A stretch of 64,000 nt of DNA from Paenibacillus hemerocallicola (GCF_006265175.1 NZ_VDCQ01000033.1:32026-96025), one strand, 5' to 3'. Positions 42,776 through 52,498 are shown, counted from the stretch's first letter. Notes: a model not told the origin generated them from the letters alone. Numbers and translations: made by a program.

Positions 42776-43246
42776 GTGGTAATCATCGGGGTCAAAATCA
42801 TTGTGGATGCGGACGCTTGTCCGGTTAAAAACGAAATTGCGGATGCCGCTAAACGATTCGGCGTCCCCGTTGTCATGGTTGCGTCTTACGATCACCGGCT
42901 CGAAGCCCGGGAAGGCGTCTCGATCGTTCAAGTGGACCGGTCCGACCAGTCCGTCGATTTGTACATTGCCAACCGCATTTCTTCTGGCGACATTCTGGTC
43001 ACGCAGGACTTCGGCCTCGCTACGATCGGATTGGCCAAAAAAGCGATCGCCTTATCGAACCGGGGTCAGACGTATACGGACCGTACGATCGATTTTTTGC
43101 TCGAAAACCGGCACGAAAGCGCCAAGCAGCGTAGGGGAGGCAAGTACGGAAAAGGTCCGAAGCCTTTTACCGAACAGGATCGGCAGTCGTTTCTACAAAC
43201 TTTGACAAAACTTTTGACTCGTTTGCAGGAAAATGGGACGATTTAG
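42776..43246 (+). CDS. YaiI/YqxD family protein (DUF188)
   Basis: This 156-residue soluble protein has a PIN-like NYN fold with conserved acidic residues: VDADACPVKNEIADAAKRFG, VMVASYDHRLEAR, VDRSDQSVDLYIANRISSGD and TQDFGLATIGLAKKAIALS. The C-terminal KQRRGGKYGKGPKPFTEQD is characteristic. A nuclease activity is suspected from the fold but unproven. GTG 42776 sits five bases after AAAGGA; TTG 42773 is the other option. It is one gene upstream of dnaG, as yqxD is in B. subtilis. Confidence 0.92.
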   Translation: MVIIGVKIIVDADACPVKNEIADAAKRFGVPVVMVASYDHRLEAREGVSIVQVDRSDQSVDLYIANRISSGDILVTQDFGLATIGLAKKAIALSNRGQTYTDRTIDFLLENRHESAKQRRGGKYGKGPKPFTEQDRQSFLQTLTKLLTRLQENGTI

Positions 43247-43284
43247 CGAATAGTATACGTGTACTTTTGCAAAGGGTGATTAGG

Positions 43285-45123
43285 ATGAGTAGCGGACTGA
43301 TTCCGGAACACATCATCGAGGCAGTCCTAAAGCACCACGACATTGTCGAAGTGATCGGCAAATACGTCCATTTGTCAAAGCTCGGCCGAAACATGAAAGG
43401 GCTCTGTCCGTTTCACTCGGAGAAGTCGCCTTCCTTCAACGTCAACCCGGAGAAGCAAATTTACAAATGCTTCGGATGCGGCGTAGGCGGCCATGTGATT
43501 CGCTTTATCCAAGAGATCGAGGGCTATACGTTCGGGGAAGCGGTACGGCACTTGGCGGAGGAAGCGAATATCGCGTTTGCCTGGGAGCAGCAATCCCCGG
43601 AGCAGGCGGAACGGCAGCAGGAGAAGGAACAAATCGTGGGCGGCCACGAATTCGCCGCGAAGCTGTATCATTACATTCTGAACAACTCGGCCGAAGGCAA
43701 GCCGGCGCTCGATTATTTGCGGTCCAGAGGGTTCACCGACTCTTTGATCGAGACGTTTCAAATCGGGTTCGCGCCGCCGCACTGGGATACACTGGTCCAG
43801 TATTTCGTGAAGCGCGAGTTTTCGTTGCCCTTAATGGAGAAAGGGGCGCTTATCGCGGCCAAATCGTCCGGCGGTTACGTCGACAAGTTCCGCAACCGGA
43901 TCATGTTTCCGATCCGCGATGCGAGAGGCAGCGTGATCGCTTTCGCAGGCCGTACGCTCGGCAACGAGCAGCCGAAGTATTTGAACAGTCCGGAAACGGC
44001 GTTGTTCCGCAAAAGCCGGGTTTTGTACAACATGCATGCGGCCAGAGCCGAAGTCAAACGGACGAATCAAATCGTAGTGTTCGAAGGATACGCCGATGTT
44101 ATCAAAGCTTGGTCGGCCGGCGTCCACAACTCCGTCGCGACGATGGGAACGGCTCTTACGGAAGAGCACGCCTTGCTGATGAGACGTTCGGCGGAGCGGA
44201 TCGTACTCTGCTATGACGGGGACGATGCGGGACAATCGGCTGCGTACAAAAACTTGGGATTGCTCGAGAAAGCGGGTTTGGATATCAAAATAGCGATGCT
44301 GCCGAACAAGCTCGATGCCGACGACTACGTCGAAACGTTCGGAGCGGACCGTTTCCGCAAGGAAATTATCGAAGGGGCCGTACCTACAGAAAAATTCAGG
44401 CTGTTGCATTTGCGTCGCAACTTCAACATGCAGGACAACGAAGCCAAGCTGCGCTACGTGAGAACCGCCATTCGCGAAGTCATTGCCGGGATCGAATCGC
44501 CAACCGGAAGGGAACATTACCTGAAGGAGCTGTCCTCGGAGTTCAGCGCCATATCGTCGTTTGAGACGATGAAGCAGGAAACGAACGAGATTCGCGAGCA
44601 AGAGCAAAAAAAGCGCCGTAATGGGGATAATAACGAATTTTCGTGGAATACTGTAAGGAATGACGGGACCGATTCCTCCCCACTGCCGAAACTAAAACCG
44701 GCTTATGACAAAGCCGAGCGGCATTTGCTATACGTTATGCTGCAAGATAAAGATGTGACAGCCCTCGTTCAGGAACGGCTGGGGGATGCTTTTAACGATG
44801 AAGCTCACGCAGCATTGGCTGCTTATTTATATGCCTTCTACGCGCAAGGATTCGAGCCGGATGCTAGCCGATACATGGCAACGCTTCAGGATGACGGGCT
44901 GGAGCGTCTCGCCAGCTCGATTCTGATGACGGAGTCCGATCAAGGCATCAACGATCAGGTCATCGAAGACTACTTGAGGCAGATTCACAAGCATCGGCAG
45001 CAGCAAGCGATTGAGCGTTTGGTAGAAGAACGGATTGCACGGGAAAAATCCGGCGACATTATCGGCGCCGCACGAATCGAATTGGAAATCCTTGCACTGA
45101 ACGGCAAGCTGCAAAAGAGATAA
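43285..45123 (+). CDS. dnaG: DNA primase
   Basis: DnaG makes RNA primers for replication. The 612 residues start with a CHC2 zinc finger (Cys41, His44, Cys62, Cys65: CPFHSEKSPSF and KCFGCGVGG). The TOPRIM polymerase core has VFEGYADVIKAWSAGV and LCYDGDDAGQSAAYKNL. The C-terminal helicase-binding domain is from about residue 460. ATG 43285 has AAAGGG eight bases upstream. sigA follows after 94 bases, the classical dnaG-sigA part of the macromolecular-synthesis operon. Confidence 0.98.
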   Translation: MSSGLIPEHIIEAVLKHHDIVEVIGKYVHLSKLGRNMKGLCPFHSEKSPSFNVNPEKQIYKCFGCGVGGHVIRFIQEIEGYTFGEAVRHLAEEANIAFAWEQQSPEQAERQQEKEQIVGGHEFAAKLYHYILNNSAEGKPALDYLRSRGFTDSLIETFQIGFAPPHWDTLVQYFVKREFSLPLMEKGALIAAKSSGGYVDKFRNRIMFPIRDARGSVIAFAGRTLGNEQPKYLNSPETALFRKSRVLYNMHAARAEVKRTNQIVVFEGYADVIKAWSAGVHNSVATMGTALTEEHALLMRRSAERIVLCYDGDDAGQSAAYKNLGLLEKAGLDIKIAMLPNKLDADDYVETFGADRFRKEIIEGAVPTEKFRLLHLRRNFNMQDNEAKLRYVRTAIREVIAGIESPTGREHYLKELSSEFSAISSFETMKQETNEIREQEQKKRRNGDNNEFSWNTVRNDGTDSSPLPKLKPAYDKAERHLLYVMLQDKDVTALVQERLGDAFNDEAHAALAAYLYAFYAQGFEPDASRYMATLQDDGLERLASSILMTESDQGINDQVIEDYLRQIHKHRQQQAIERLVEERIAREKSGDIIGAARIELEILALNGKLQKR

Positions 45124-45217
45124 TAGCCCTAAACAATAATCAATCCACTGAAAGCGATGCTTTTCGACGCCGCGAGAGTTGAGACGTTGATATTTTTAGG
45201 GAGGAGGGAGCTTGGAT

Positions 45218-46333
45218 ATGGCGAACGATCAACATACCGAACTGGAGACGGAACTTACGCTCGAACAGGTTAAAGATCAACTGATCGAAATAGGGAAAAA
45301 GCGGTCTTCTTTAACATATAAAGATATAATGGAGAAACTGGCTCCATTCGATCAGGATCCCGAGCAAATGGATGAGTTTTTCGAGCACCTGTCCGAACTA
45401 GGCATCGATGTGAACAACGAGACGGAAGACGACATGGTAATGGGGCAAGAAGACGAGCATGACGAATTTCATCTCGACGACGATTTATCGCTGCCTCCCG
45501 GCATAAAGATCAACGACCCGGTACGGATGTATTTAAAGGAAATCGGACGCGTTCCGCTGCTTTCCGCCGACGATGAAGTCGATTTGGCGAAACGGATCGA
45601 GAATGGGGACGAGGAGGCGAAGCGGCGGCTCGCGGAAGCGAATCTCCGTCTCGTTGTAAGCATTGCCAAACGTTACGTGGGGCGCGGCATGCTGTTCCTC
45701 GATCTCATACAGGAAGGCAACATGGGCTTGATCAAGGCGGTTGAGAAATTCGACCATACGAAAGGCTACAAGTTCAGTACCTATGCGACATGGTGGATTC
45801 GTCAAGCGATTACCCGGGCTATCGCCGACCAAGCCCGTACGATCCGGATCCCGGTGCATATGGTGGAAACGATCAATAAGCTTATCCGCGTATCCCGGCA
45901 GCTTCTGCAAGAGCTCGGCAGAGAGCCGATGCCCGAAGAAATCGCCAAGGAAATGGATCTGAGCACCGAGAAAGTGCGGGAAATCATGAAGATCGCCCAG
46001 GAGCCCGTCTCGCTGGAAACGCCGATCGGCGAAGAGGACGACTCGCATCTGGGTGATTTTATCGAAGATCAGGAAGCGCTCGCTCCTGCTGATGCGGCAG
46101 CTTACGAGCTGCTGAAGGAGCAGTTGGAGGACGTACTCGATACGTTGACCGAAAGGGAAGAAAACGTATTGCGTCTCCGCTTCGGATTGGATGACGGACG
46201 GACGAGGACGCTGGAGGAAGTAGGGAAAGTGTTCGGCGTAACTCGCGAGAGAATCCGCCAAATCGAAGCCAAGGCGCTTCGCAAGCTTAGACATCCGAGC
46301 CGAAGCAAACGGCTGAAAGACTTTTTGGAATAA
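45218..46333 (+). CDS. rpoD: RNA polymerase primary sigma factor SigA
   Basis: SigA directs housekeeping transcription. The 371 residues include region 1.1 (about 1-80), region 1.2-2 ([36 protein letters not shown], and the -10 recognition region [19 protein letters not shown]), region 3 and region 4 ([20 protein letters not shown], then [20 protein letters not shown]). The length is that of B. subtilis SigA. ATG 45218 has GAGGAGGG nine bases upstream; TTG 45212 is in frame. A hairpin follows the stop. Confidence 0.98.
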   Translation: MANDQHTELETELTLEQVKDQLIEIGKKRSSLTYKDIMEKLAPFDQDPEQMDEFFEHLSELGIDVNNETEDDMVMGQEDEHDEFHLDDDLSLPPGIKINDPVRMYLKEIGRVPLLSADDEVDLAKRIENGDEEAKRRLAEANLRLVVSIAKRYVGRGMLFLDLIQEGNMGLIKAVEKFDHTKGYKFSTYATWWIRQAITRAIADQARTIRIPVHMVETINKLIRVSRQLLQELGREPMPEEIAKEMDLSTEKVREIMKIAQEPVSLETPIGEEDDSHLGDFIEDQEALAPADAAAYELLKEQLEDVLDTLTEREENVLRLRFGLDDGRTRTLEEVGKVFGVTRERIRQIEAKALRKLRHPSRSKRLKDFLE

Positions 46334-46368
46334 GGTTTGCATAGAATCACGCCCATTTGGTATGCCGG

Positions 46369-46403
46369 AGACCTTACTGTAATGTACGACTACAGCAAGG
46401 TCT
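46369..46403 (+). terminator. Terminator-like hairpin after sigA
   Basis: Thirteen positions (46369-46381 with 46391-46403) pair with one mismatch. The following sequence TCCTAATTTC is only weakly T-rich. Confidence 0.55.
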
Positions 46404-46512
46404 TCCTAATTTCACCCCAAAAAGCGATGTTCCTACTTGATGCGGCTTGCCTGACTTTTCGGGGATAGGAGTATAATAAAGGAAAACAAACGTGAGAGGT
46501 AGTTTCCCCCGA

Positions 46513-47337
46513 ATGGAACAGGACAAACGAAAAATTATCGTCTATGAAATCGAGCAATGGCGAAGAAGCAAGCTGCTCCCCGAGCATTATTGCGACTTCT
46601 TGTTGAACTTGTATGACGCCGATCCGGCCGAACGGGACTCCCGCGTGTTGGGGGTGTCCAAAAATTCGATAAAGAACAGCAATTGGAGAAATTGGTTTTT
46701 TGGATTTGGTGTTACCGCCCTCATCGCTTATATCGTTCTTCATTTTAACTCTTTTCGTTTTCCATTGCAAATTATGTCAGCCTTGGTTATTATCGGTGGG
46801 TGTTATATGTCCGGGCTGCTGGTTGCTCGCAAAAATCCGGTTGTCGGGTATGGTCTTGTCGGGGCAGGCTCTATCGCGTTGCTTGGAGCCGGGTTTTACT
46901 TGCTGCGTTACTACGGATTGGACGAGCCGCCGCTTATGCTCGCTTATGTTGCACTATGCAGCTTCGTCTGGATTATTATCGGATTGTCGGCCCGAATGGG
47001 ATTGTTTCATTATTGCGGCTGGATCGGACTGATATTGATCTATGCCTGGATTTTGCACGATCGGGTCGAGTTGGACTGGATTGGCGCTCAAATTAGCTGG
47101 CTGCCGCTGTGCGTATTGTTCGGTTGGCTCGGTTGGCTGCTTCATAAGGCCAGCAAATCGACGGGTGCGGTTTTGCTGCTCGTCTGCTTCACGCTTTGGT
47201 GGATGCCGGAAGCGTACGGTTTCTATACCGGGGAGGTCGAGGGAGCGCTGCTGCAGCTGCTGCTGTTAGGCAAGCTGGTTATTGCCGGCTCCGTCATGTT
47301 CGGACTACGAAAAAAATGGATCGAGTGGGTTTTCTGA
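46513..47337 (+). CDS. Polytopic membrane protein of unknown function
   Basis: The 274-residue protein has a charged N-terminal 55 residues (MEQDKRKIIVYEIEQWRRSK, then LLPEHYCDFLLNLYDADP) that form a cytosolic helical part resembling the start of membrane proteins with a C-terminal hydrophobic block. About eight membrane segments follow, the first at residue 63 or so. No catalytic motif is recognisable. ATG 46513 is chosen; GTG 46492 is in frame. A TATAAT at 46472-46477 may be its -10. trmK starts one base after the stop, so the two are probably cotranscribed. In B. subtilis cccA occupies the comparable place between sigA and trmK; this is not a cytochrome. Confidence 0.8.
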   Translation: MEQDKRKIIVYEIEQWRRSKLLPEHYCDFLLNLYDADPAERDSRVLGVSKNSIKNSNWRNWFFGFGVTALIAYIVLHFNSFRFPLQIMSALVIIGGCYMSGLLVARKNPVVGYGLVGAGSIALLGAGFYLLRYYGLDEPPLMLAYVALCSFVWIIIGLSARMGLFHYCGWIGLILIYAWILHDRVELDWIGAQISWLPLCVLFGWLGWLLHKASKSTGAVLLLVCFTLWWMPEAYGFYTGEVEGALLQLLLLGKLVIAGSVMFGLRKKWIEWVF

Positions 47338-47338
47338 C

Positions 47339-48100
47339 ATGGTAAAATTATCGAAACGATTGCAAACGATTGCCGGTTACGTTCCTGCGGGCGCCCGACT
47401 TGCGGATATCGGGTCTGATCACGCGCTGCTGCCGGTGTACCTTGCCGAACGGGGGCGCGTTTCGTTCGCGGTGGCGGGCGAAATCAACGCGGGACCGAGA
47501 GAGGCCGCGGAGAAACAAGTAAAGGAAGCCGGACTGGCCGCTGTCGTATCCGTCCGACAAGGAGACGGCTTGGCCGTTATAGCCCCGAACGAAATCGACG
47601 TCGTGACGATCGCCGGCATGGGAGGCAGCTTGATCTCGCACATTTTGGAGGAAGGCAAGGGTAAGCTGGCCGGCGTAAGCAGGCTCGTCTTGCAGCCCAA
47701 TGTAGCCGAGGATCAAGTGCGCCGCTGGCTATTGGCGGGCGATTGGGTGCTGGAGGACGAGTCGGTGCTCGAAGAGGACGGCATGTTCTATGAGGTGCTG
47801 TGCGCAGGGCGTCGGTCCGATTCGGCGGAAAGGAACAAATTATTGTACGCCAGGAAGACGCTGGATGATAGCTTGGCGCTTGAATCGGAGGAATTGATCC
47901 GATTCGGCCCGATTCTGATCGACCGGGCCGATGAAGTGTTATTCCGGAAATGGGAATCGGAGCTGGAGAAGCTGGACAAAATTATGGACGGCATGTCCCA
48001 GGGCGGTACCGAGGCCGCGTTCCAGCGTCGTACTGAGCTTATGGCCCATCGAAACCGGATCAAGGAGGTAATGAATTGTTTGCAAAAGGTCAAACGGTAA
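47339..48100 (+). CDS. trmK: tRNA (adenine(22)-N1)-methyltransferase TrmK
   Basis: TrmK adds m1A at position 22 of tRNA. The 253 residues have the family N-terminus LSKRLQTIAGYVPAGARLAD, SAM motif ADIGSDHALLPVYLAERG, and the catalytic-type IAGMGGSLISHILEEG. The C-terminal coiled coil WESELEKLDKIMDGMSQGG is typical. The start ATG 47339 is one base after the previous stop. Its end overlaps the yqfO start by 25 bases, and yqfO's ribosome site lies inside trmK, so translation is coupled. Confidence 0.95.
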   Translation: MVKLSKRLQTIAGYVPAGARLADIGSDHALLPVYLAERGRVSFAVAGEINAGPREAAEKQVKEAGLAAVVSVRQGDGLAVIAPNEIDVVTIAGMGGSLISHILEEGKGKLAGVSRLVLQPNVAEDQVRRWLLAGDWVLEDESVLEEDGMFYEVLCAGRRSDSAERNKLLYARKTLDDSLALESEELIRFGPILIDRADEVLFRKWESELEKLDKIMDGMSQGGTEAAFQRRTELMAHRNRIKEVMNCLQKVKR

Positions 48101-49191
48101 TCCAGCTGGTAGAACGGTTGGCGCCCAAGCATATTGCGGTGCCTGACGACAAAATCGGATTGCAGCTCGGAACGCTGCGTAAAGAAATTCGCAAGGTTCT
48201 GGTTGCTCTTGACGTTACGGACGAAGTAGTAGAAGAAGCGATCCGTGTGAACGCCGAGCTTATCGTAGCCCATCACGCGATCATTTATCGTCCTCTATCG
48301 CATCTGCAGACGGATACGCCGGCAGGTAGATTGTATGAGAAGCTGATCAAGCATGAAATTGCGGTTTATATTGCCCATACGAATTTGGACGTCGCGGAAG
48401 GCGGCGTCAACGATATGATGGCGAATGCGCTTAAGCTGGAAGTATCCGGCCATCTGGAGGACATTCACACCGACAAGCTGAAGAAGCTGGTCGTCTTCGT
48501 ACCGGATACGCACCAAAATCAAGTTCGCGAAGCGATGTTCGGAGCGGGCGCGGGCTGGATCGGGAAATACAGCCACTGCAGCTTCAACATCGCCGGAACG
48601 GGAACTTTTGTGCCGCAGGAAGGCACGAATCCGTTTATCGGCAAGCCGGGGAAATTGGAGCGGGCATCCGAGATTCGGATCGAAACGATCGTGCCGGAGA
48701 GTGTGGAGAAAAAAGTGGTTCAAGCGATGCTGAAGGCTCATCCGTACGAGGAAGTTGCTTACGACTTGTACCCGATGGACCTGAACGGTCGGACGTTCGG
48801 CCTCGGTCGGGTGGGCAAGCTGAAGGAGACCGTCAAGCTGGAGTCGTTCGCCCGTCAAGTCAAGCAAGCGTTTGACGTTCCTTTCGTGCGGGTCGTAGGC
48901 GATCTGGACCGTGACATCAAAAAGGTCGCGGTACTGGGCGGGTCGGGAAGCCGATACGTCCGGCATGCCATTTTCGCCGGTGCGGATGTGCTCGTGACTG
49001 GCGACATCGATTATCATACGGCCCAGGATGCGATCGCGGCGGGAATCGCAATCGTGGATCCGGGTCATAATGCCGAGAAAATATTGAAGAACCATGTCGC
49101 CGATTGGCTGAATGAGCGTTTGATAGAGCAGAAGGCGGACACTCGTGCTGTAGCGTCCGAAGTCGATACCGAAACGTTCAAGCTGCTGTAA
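48076..49191 (+). CDS. yqfO: Nif3-like dinuclear metal center protein with inserted domain (YqfO)
   Basis: This 371-residue Nif3/DUF34 protein forms a toroidal hexamer with a two-metal site in each subunit. The metal-binding parts are LIVAHHAIIYRPL, HTNLDVAEGGVNDMM, and near the end GDIDYHTAQDAIAAGIAIVDPGHN. A central PII/CutA-like insert (about residues 130-230, KLVVFVPDTHQNQVREAMF) is standard for YqfO. TTG 48076 has AAGGAGG seven bases upstream, within the trmK coding sequence. The substrate is not established. Confidence 0.95.
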   Translation: MFAKGQTVIQLVERLAPKHIAVPDDKIGLQLGTLRKEIRKVLVALDVTDEVVEEAIRVNAELIVAHHAIIYRPLSHLQTDTPAGRLYEKLIKHEIAVYIAHTNLDVAEGGVNDMMANALKLEVSGHLEDIHTDKLKKLVVFVPDTHQNQVREAMFGAGAGWIGKYSHCSFNIAGTGTFVPQEGTNPFIGKPGKLERASEIRIETIVPESVEKKVVQAMLKAHPYEEVAYDLYPMDLNGRTFGLGRVGKLKETVKLESFARQVKQAFDVPFVRVVGDLDRDIKKVAVLGGSGSRYVRHAIFAGADVLVTGDIDYHTAQDAIAAGIAIVDPGHNAEKILKNHVADWLNERLIEQKADTRAVASEVDTETFKLL

Positions 49192-49258
49192 ATGGTTGCG
49201 CCTGAAGGCGATTGGACGAATCGTTGCAAAAATACCCTGCTTTGACAACCAATTGGGG

Positions 49259-49287
49259 TTGCGGAGGACGGCTGCGTCCGGTATACT
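49259..49287 (+). promoter_or_regulatory. rnpB: rnpB promoter
   Basis: TTGCGG (49259-49264) and TATACT (49282-49287) have a 17-base spacer. The transcript would begin about 49294, at the 5' strand of helix P1. A TTGACA at 49242 has no -10 at the right distance. Confidence 0.65.
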
Positions 49288-49295
49288 AGAACAAG

Positions 49296-49718
49296 TTTCG
49301 GAAAGTTTGACAGACAATCGCCGGTGCTTACGCACGGGAGGAAAGTCCGGGCTCCATAGGGCAGGGTGCTGGATAACGTCCAGTCAGCGCGAGTTGAAGG
49401 ATAGTGCCACAGAAACGGACCGCCGATGGCGCCGCGAGGCGAACAGGCAAGGGTGGAACCGTGGTGTAAGAGACCACGAGGGGATGGGGTGACTTATTCC
49501 CTGGTAAACCCCACTTGGAGCAAGACCGAAGAGAACGTGGCGGACGGCTTATGCCGATTCTGCAGCCTTTGCCCGAGGCGCGTTCGGGTTGGTCGCTGGA
49601 GTCCGTCAGCAATGGCGGGCCTAGATAGATGATTGTCACTTCAATGGTGGGAGGGTTGTGGTGCCCGTTATGACCACCGGAAGGACAGAACCCGGCTTAC
49701 GGCAAGCTTTCCGACAGC
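49296..49718 (+). ncRNA. rnpB: RNase P RNA, class A type
   Basis: This is the catalytic RNA that trims the 5' ends of tRNA precursors. Helix P1 is formed by CGGAAAGTTTG (from 49299) and CAAGCTTTCCG (from 49703). The universal core is clear: GGAGGAAAGTCCGGGCTCCA, then TAGGGCAGGGTGCTGG, a GTAAGAG hairpin loop (P13 type), GGTAAACCCCACTTGGAGCA and ACAGAACCCGGCTTACGG near the 3' end. These match the ancestral class A core. The class B core of B. subtilis has different internal helices (for example CCTCGAGCG at the same place). The ends are set from P1 and are good to a few bases. A terminator follows. Confidence 0.93.
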
Positions 49719-49740
49719 CACATTAGATTGCAAAAGAACG

Positions 49741-49768
49741 AAGGCGGCCATTAGGCCGCCTTTTTTTT
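49741..49768 (+). terminator. rnpB terminator
   Basis: AAGGCGGCC (49741-49749) pairs perfectly with GGCCGCCTT (49754-49762) around ATTA, followed by Ts. Confidence 0.92.
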
Positions 49769-49887
49769 CTTCCTCGAAGCGAATCGAGGTGTGATTGGAA
49801 AGCAAGGGTTCAACGGAGTGCGGAAGCCGTTGCTTTCCTGGAACCTAATGCGGCCGTTCATTTGTCTTTCTCATTTCACGATTTCGC

Positions 49888-51714
49888 TTACTCCTCCTTA
49901 TATTTGCGCGCCAATCGTTCCACTTCCCGCTCGAACCATTCCGGCCACATCGCAAGCGATTCGCGGGTTCCCGCAGCCTGGGAAACGGCTTTGACAATAT
50001 CGATTTGGCCATAGCCGTAATATTTGTCCTTGCCCCGATCGCCCAGGTCGATTGCCGTTTGGCGCATGATGTCCATCACCTCGGTGTTTTTCAACAGCGG
50101 ATTGGCGGAACGGATGAGCGCCGCCAGAGCCGTAACATGCGGACTGGCCATCGAAGTGCCGGAAAGCGCGGCATAGTGGTTATCGGGATACGTGCTTGCG
50201 ATATTGACGCCGGGCGCGGCCACGTCTATATAGTCGCCGTAGTTGGAGAACGATGCTTTTTGCTGCTTGGAGTCTGTCGCGGCGACGGCAAATACTTCGG
50301 GATAGGCAGCCGGGTAACCGGGACGTTCCGTGTTGTCATTGCCGCTCGCGGCGATCAGGACGACATCCTTGTCATAGGCATAGCGGATCGCATCGTGCAA
50401 AAACTGGGCGTCGGCATAATTGCCCAGGCTCATATTGATGACTTTGGCACCGTGGTCGGCCGCCCAAATAATGCCTTGGGCAACGGAGTACGTGGTGCCG
50501 GCTCCGGTTTCGTCCAACACTTTGACGGGCATTATTTTGTTATACCACGAAATGCCCGCAACGCCTTCCCGGTTGTTGACGAGCGCCGAGATGATACCGG
50601 CTACGTGAGTGCCGTGACCGACGTCGTCCAGCGGCTTGCTTTGCTGGCTTACGATGTTGATGCCTTCGATAGTACGCCCTTCCAAGTCCGGGTGGTTCAT
50701 ATCGACACCCGTATCGATAACGGCGACGACCACATCTTCGCTGCCGCGCGTGACGTCCCAGCCGGGTACCGTCTCGATTGCCGGCAAATTCCATTGGTAT
50801 TTGGCATACAGCAAATCGTTCGGTTCGACCGATTCGTTGGTCATGTACAGAAAATGAGGCTCGGCGAAAGCTACGTCCCATTTTTGAAAATAGCTCATCA
50901 ATTGCTTGGCCTCAATGGTTTTCGATTCGAATACATAAGTATAGCCAAGCTTGCGAACATCGGTTGCCCCGATTTCAGAGCGGATTTGGGCCAATTCGGC
51001 TTCGGTGGGCTCCTTGCGGAATTTTACGACGATTTGATTGACATGGTAATGGCTCGTTCCTTCATTATCTTCGGGATGGTCGACCTTGACGTCCTTCAAC
51101 GTATTGGAATCGACCGATTCGATTTTCCATCGCTTGTCGCTCGGATAAGGGACGATGCGCAAGTTTTTGCGTTGATCGATGGCAACCTTATGCAAAATAT
51201 CTTGGTGAATGACCCCGACGAGCGACGAATGACCGTCATCGGACGGCTCTCCCATCACGATATACTGCTGTTCGCCTTCGCCGATTTTTGGGGATTGATA
51301 AGCATGTCCCGAGCGGACGGCTTCACGCGCTTCGTTTAGCAGTTGATCGTTTTTTTCGCGAACGGGTGCCGGAACTTCTCCGGAGGAAGCTTGTGCCTTG
51401 GCGTTGTCGGCACCGTGCCATTCCACATAGGCCATATGATCGTGCTGCTTGCGCAATTCATCGAGTGCGGACTTGACATCGCCCGGTGTTCCGGGGTTTA
51501 ATTGATGAAGTGCCTGCTTGAAATCCAATGAACATTGAGACCGGCATAACTGTTCCGTCATCGCGACGTCCTGCTCGAGCATCGATTGCTTGATATTCAG
51601 CTCTTGCTGAGGAGGCGGGTTGACGGATTTCGGAGCCTTCGTCCGATAAACCGATGAAAACAAAAACATGGCACATACGGCAATCAAACTGGCGGATGCA
51701 ATTTTTTTCCACAT
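49888..51714 (-). CDS. Secreted subtilisin-like serine protease (S8 family)
   Basis: The 608-residue precursor has a signal peptide (about residues 1-24). A long propeptide of about 270 residues follows. It includes an inhibitor_I9-like part (VVKFRKEPTEAELAQIRSE), and Cys57 and Cys61 occur as LCRSQC. The mature subtilase has a full catalytic triad: Asp334 in AVIDTGVDMNHPDL, His367 in VGHGTHVAGI and Ser521 in LSGTSMASPHV, with Asn459 as the oxyanion residue. The C-terminus is short and charged. It is likely exported and processed outside the cell. The gene runs convergently to rnpB. Confidence 0.92.
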   Translation of the reverse strand: MWKKIASASLIAVCAMFLFSSVYRTKAPKSVNPPPQQELNIKQSMLEQDVAMTEQLCRSQCSLDFKQALHQLNPGTPGDVKSALDELRKQHDHMAYVEWHGADNAKAQASSGEVPAPVREKNDQLLNEAREAVRSGHAYQSPKIGEGEQQYIVMGEPSDDGHSSLVGVIHQDILHKVAIDQRKNLRIVPYPSDKRWKIESVDSNTLKDVKVDHPEDNEGTSHYHVNQIVVKFRKEPTEAELAQIRSEIGATDVRKLGYTYVFESKTIEAKQLMSYFQKWDVAFAEPHFLYMTNESVEPNDLLYAKYQWNLPAIETVPGWDVTRGSEDVVVAVIDTGVDMNHPDLEGRTIEGINIVSQQSKPLDDVGHGTHVAGIISALVNNREGVAGISWYNKIMPVKVLDETGAGTTYSVAQGIIWAADHGAKVINMSLGNYADAQFLHDAIRYAYDKDVVLIAASGNDNTERPGYPAAYPEVFAVAATDSKQQKASFSNYGDYIDVAAPGVNIASTYPDNHYAALSGTSMASPHVTALAALIRSANPLLKNTEVMDIMRQTAIDLGDRGKDKYYGYGQIDIVKAVSQAAGTRESLAMWPEWFEREVERLARKYKEE

Positions 51715-51892
51715 CGTTTGGGGCGTCCTCCTTCATGGTATGGCTCCAAAAACCGCAGGACTTGTCGTGTCCGAAGGCTGAAGAGTATCCGGCCCCGGAT
51801 ATCGGTTGCGGGCTTTTTGTATCTTAAGGTTAGGAAGAAGCTGACGATTTATTCATGAGCGGCTTGGCGGTAATTTGGATAAGCGGTTGTCT

Positions 51893-51921
51893 TTGTCTTA
51901 CTTTTCAATGCGAATTATGAT
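51893..51921 (+). promoter_or_regulatory. Putative SigA promoter of the DUF3907 gene
   Basis: TTGTCT (51893-51898) and TATGAT (51916-51921) have a 17-base spacer. The gap 51715-51997 also holds the subtilase promoter on the other strand. Confidence 0.5.
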
Positions 51922-51997
51922 ACGATGAAAGTAAACTGTGGCGAGAACAAAACGGGTCCCCCCGCGAGCCGTTCAGACATATGAGGAGGTCAACGAT

Positions 51998-52498
51998 ATG
52001 ACAACGGGCCAAGTGAAAAATTTATGTGAAACGACCCGGACGAAGTTAAAAGTAGCAATCGCCAAAATGGAGCTTTTCTTGAACCATTACAGCTTGCCGC
52101 AGCTGCTGACGGAAAACGATCCGGCAATGGACGAATTTTATCGCGGGTACTTATCCGATACGCGTCACCTGCTCGTATTTTGCGAAGTTTCGTACGAGAA
52201 ATTGGGGGTTAGCTTGCGCCGACCGAATTTTAACGAAGACTTTGCCGAGCGTACGTTGTACGACATTTACCATAACTGCGTCAACGGTTTCTTCTATCCG
52301 CAAAACGAATGCTACTCGGAGGACGGCCGTTATGCCTATACCGGTCAGGACGCGATCCGCTTCCGCAAGAAGCCGACCCGCGAAGCGCGCAACTTGACGA
52401 TCGAGCTGTCCAAAATATTCGAAGAGCTGCGCGAAGATTTGTCTTACTACGAGACAGACTACATTACCCAGAAAAGAATGCAAGGCGATCGGGTATAA
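51998..52498 (+). CDS. DUF3907 (YpuI-like) family protein
   Basis: This soluble 166-residue protein resembles the DUF3907 family, found in Bacillales. It has FLNHYSLPQLLTENDPAMDE, FYRGYLSDTRHLLVFCEVSY, LYDIYHNCVNGFFYPQNECY and the charged ending DYITQKRMQGDRV. No active-site motif is known. ATG 51998 follows GAGGAGG; a GTG at 51938 in the same frame would add 20 residues without a good ribosome site. A terminator follows the stop. Function unknown. Family assignment is from memory of the pattern and should be confirmed. Confidence 0.8.
   Translation: MTTGQVKNLCETTRTKLKVAIAKMELFLNHYSLPQLLTENDPAMDEFYRGYLSDTRHLLVFCEVSYEKLGVSLRRPNFNEDFAERTLYDIYHNCVNGFFYPQNECYSEDGRYAYTGQDAIRFRKKPTREARNLTIELSKIFEELREDLSYYETDYITQKRMQGDRV

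Noticed and set aside
50005..51339. 444-codon plus-strand frame
   Set aside because: It lies opposite the subtilase gene and has no recognisable family.
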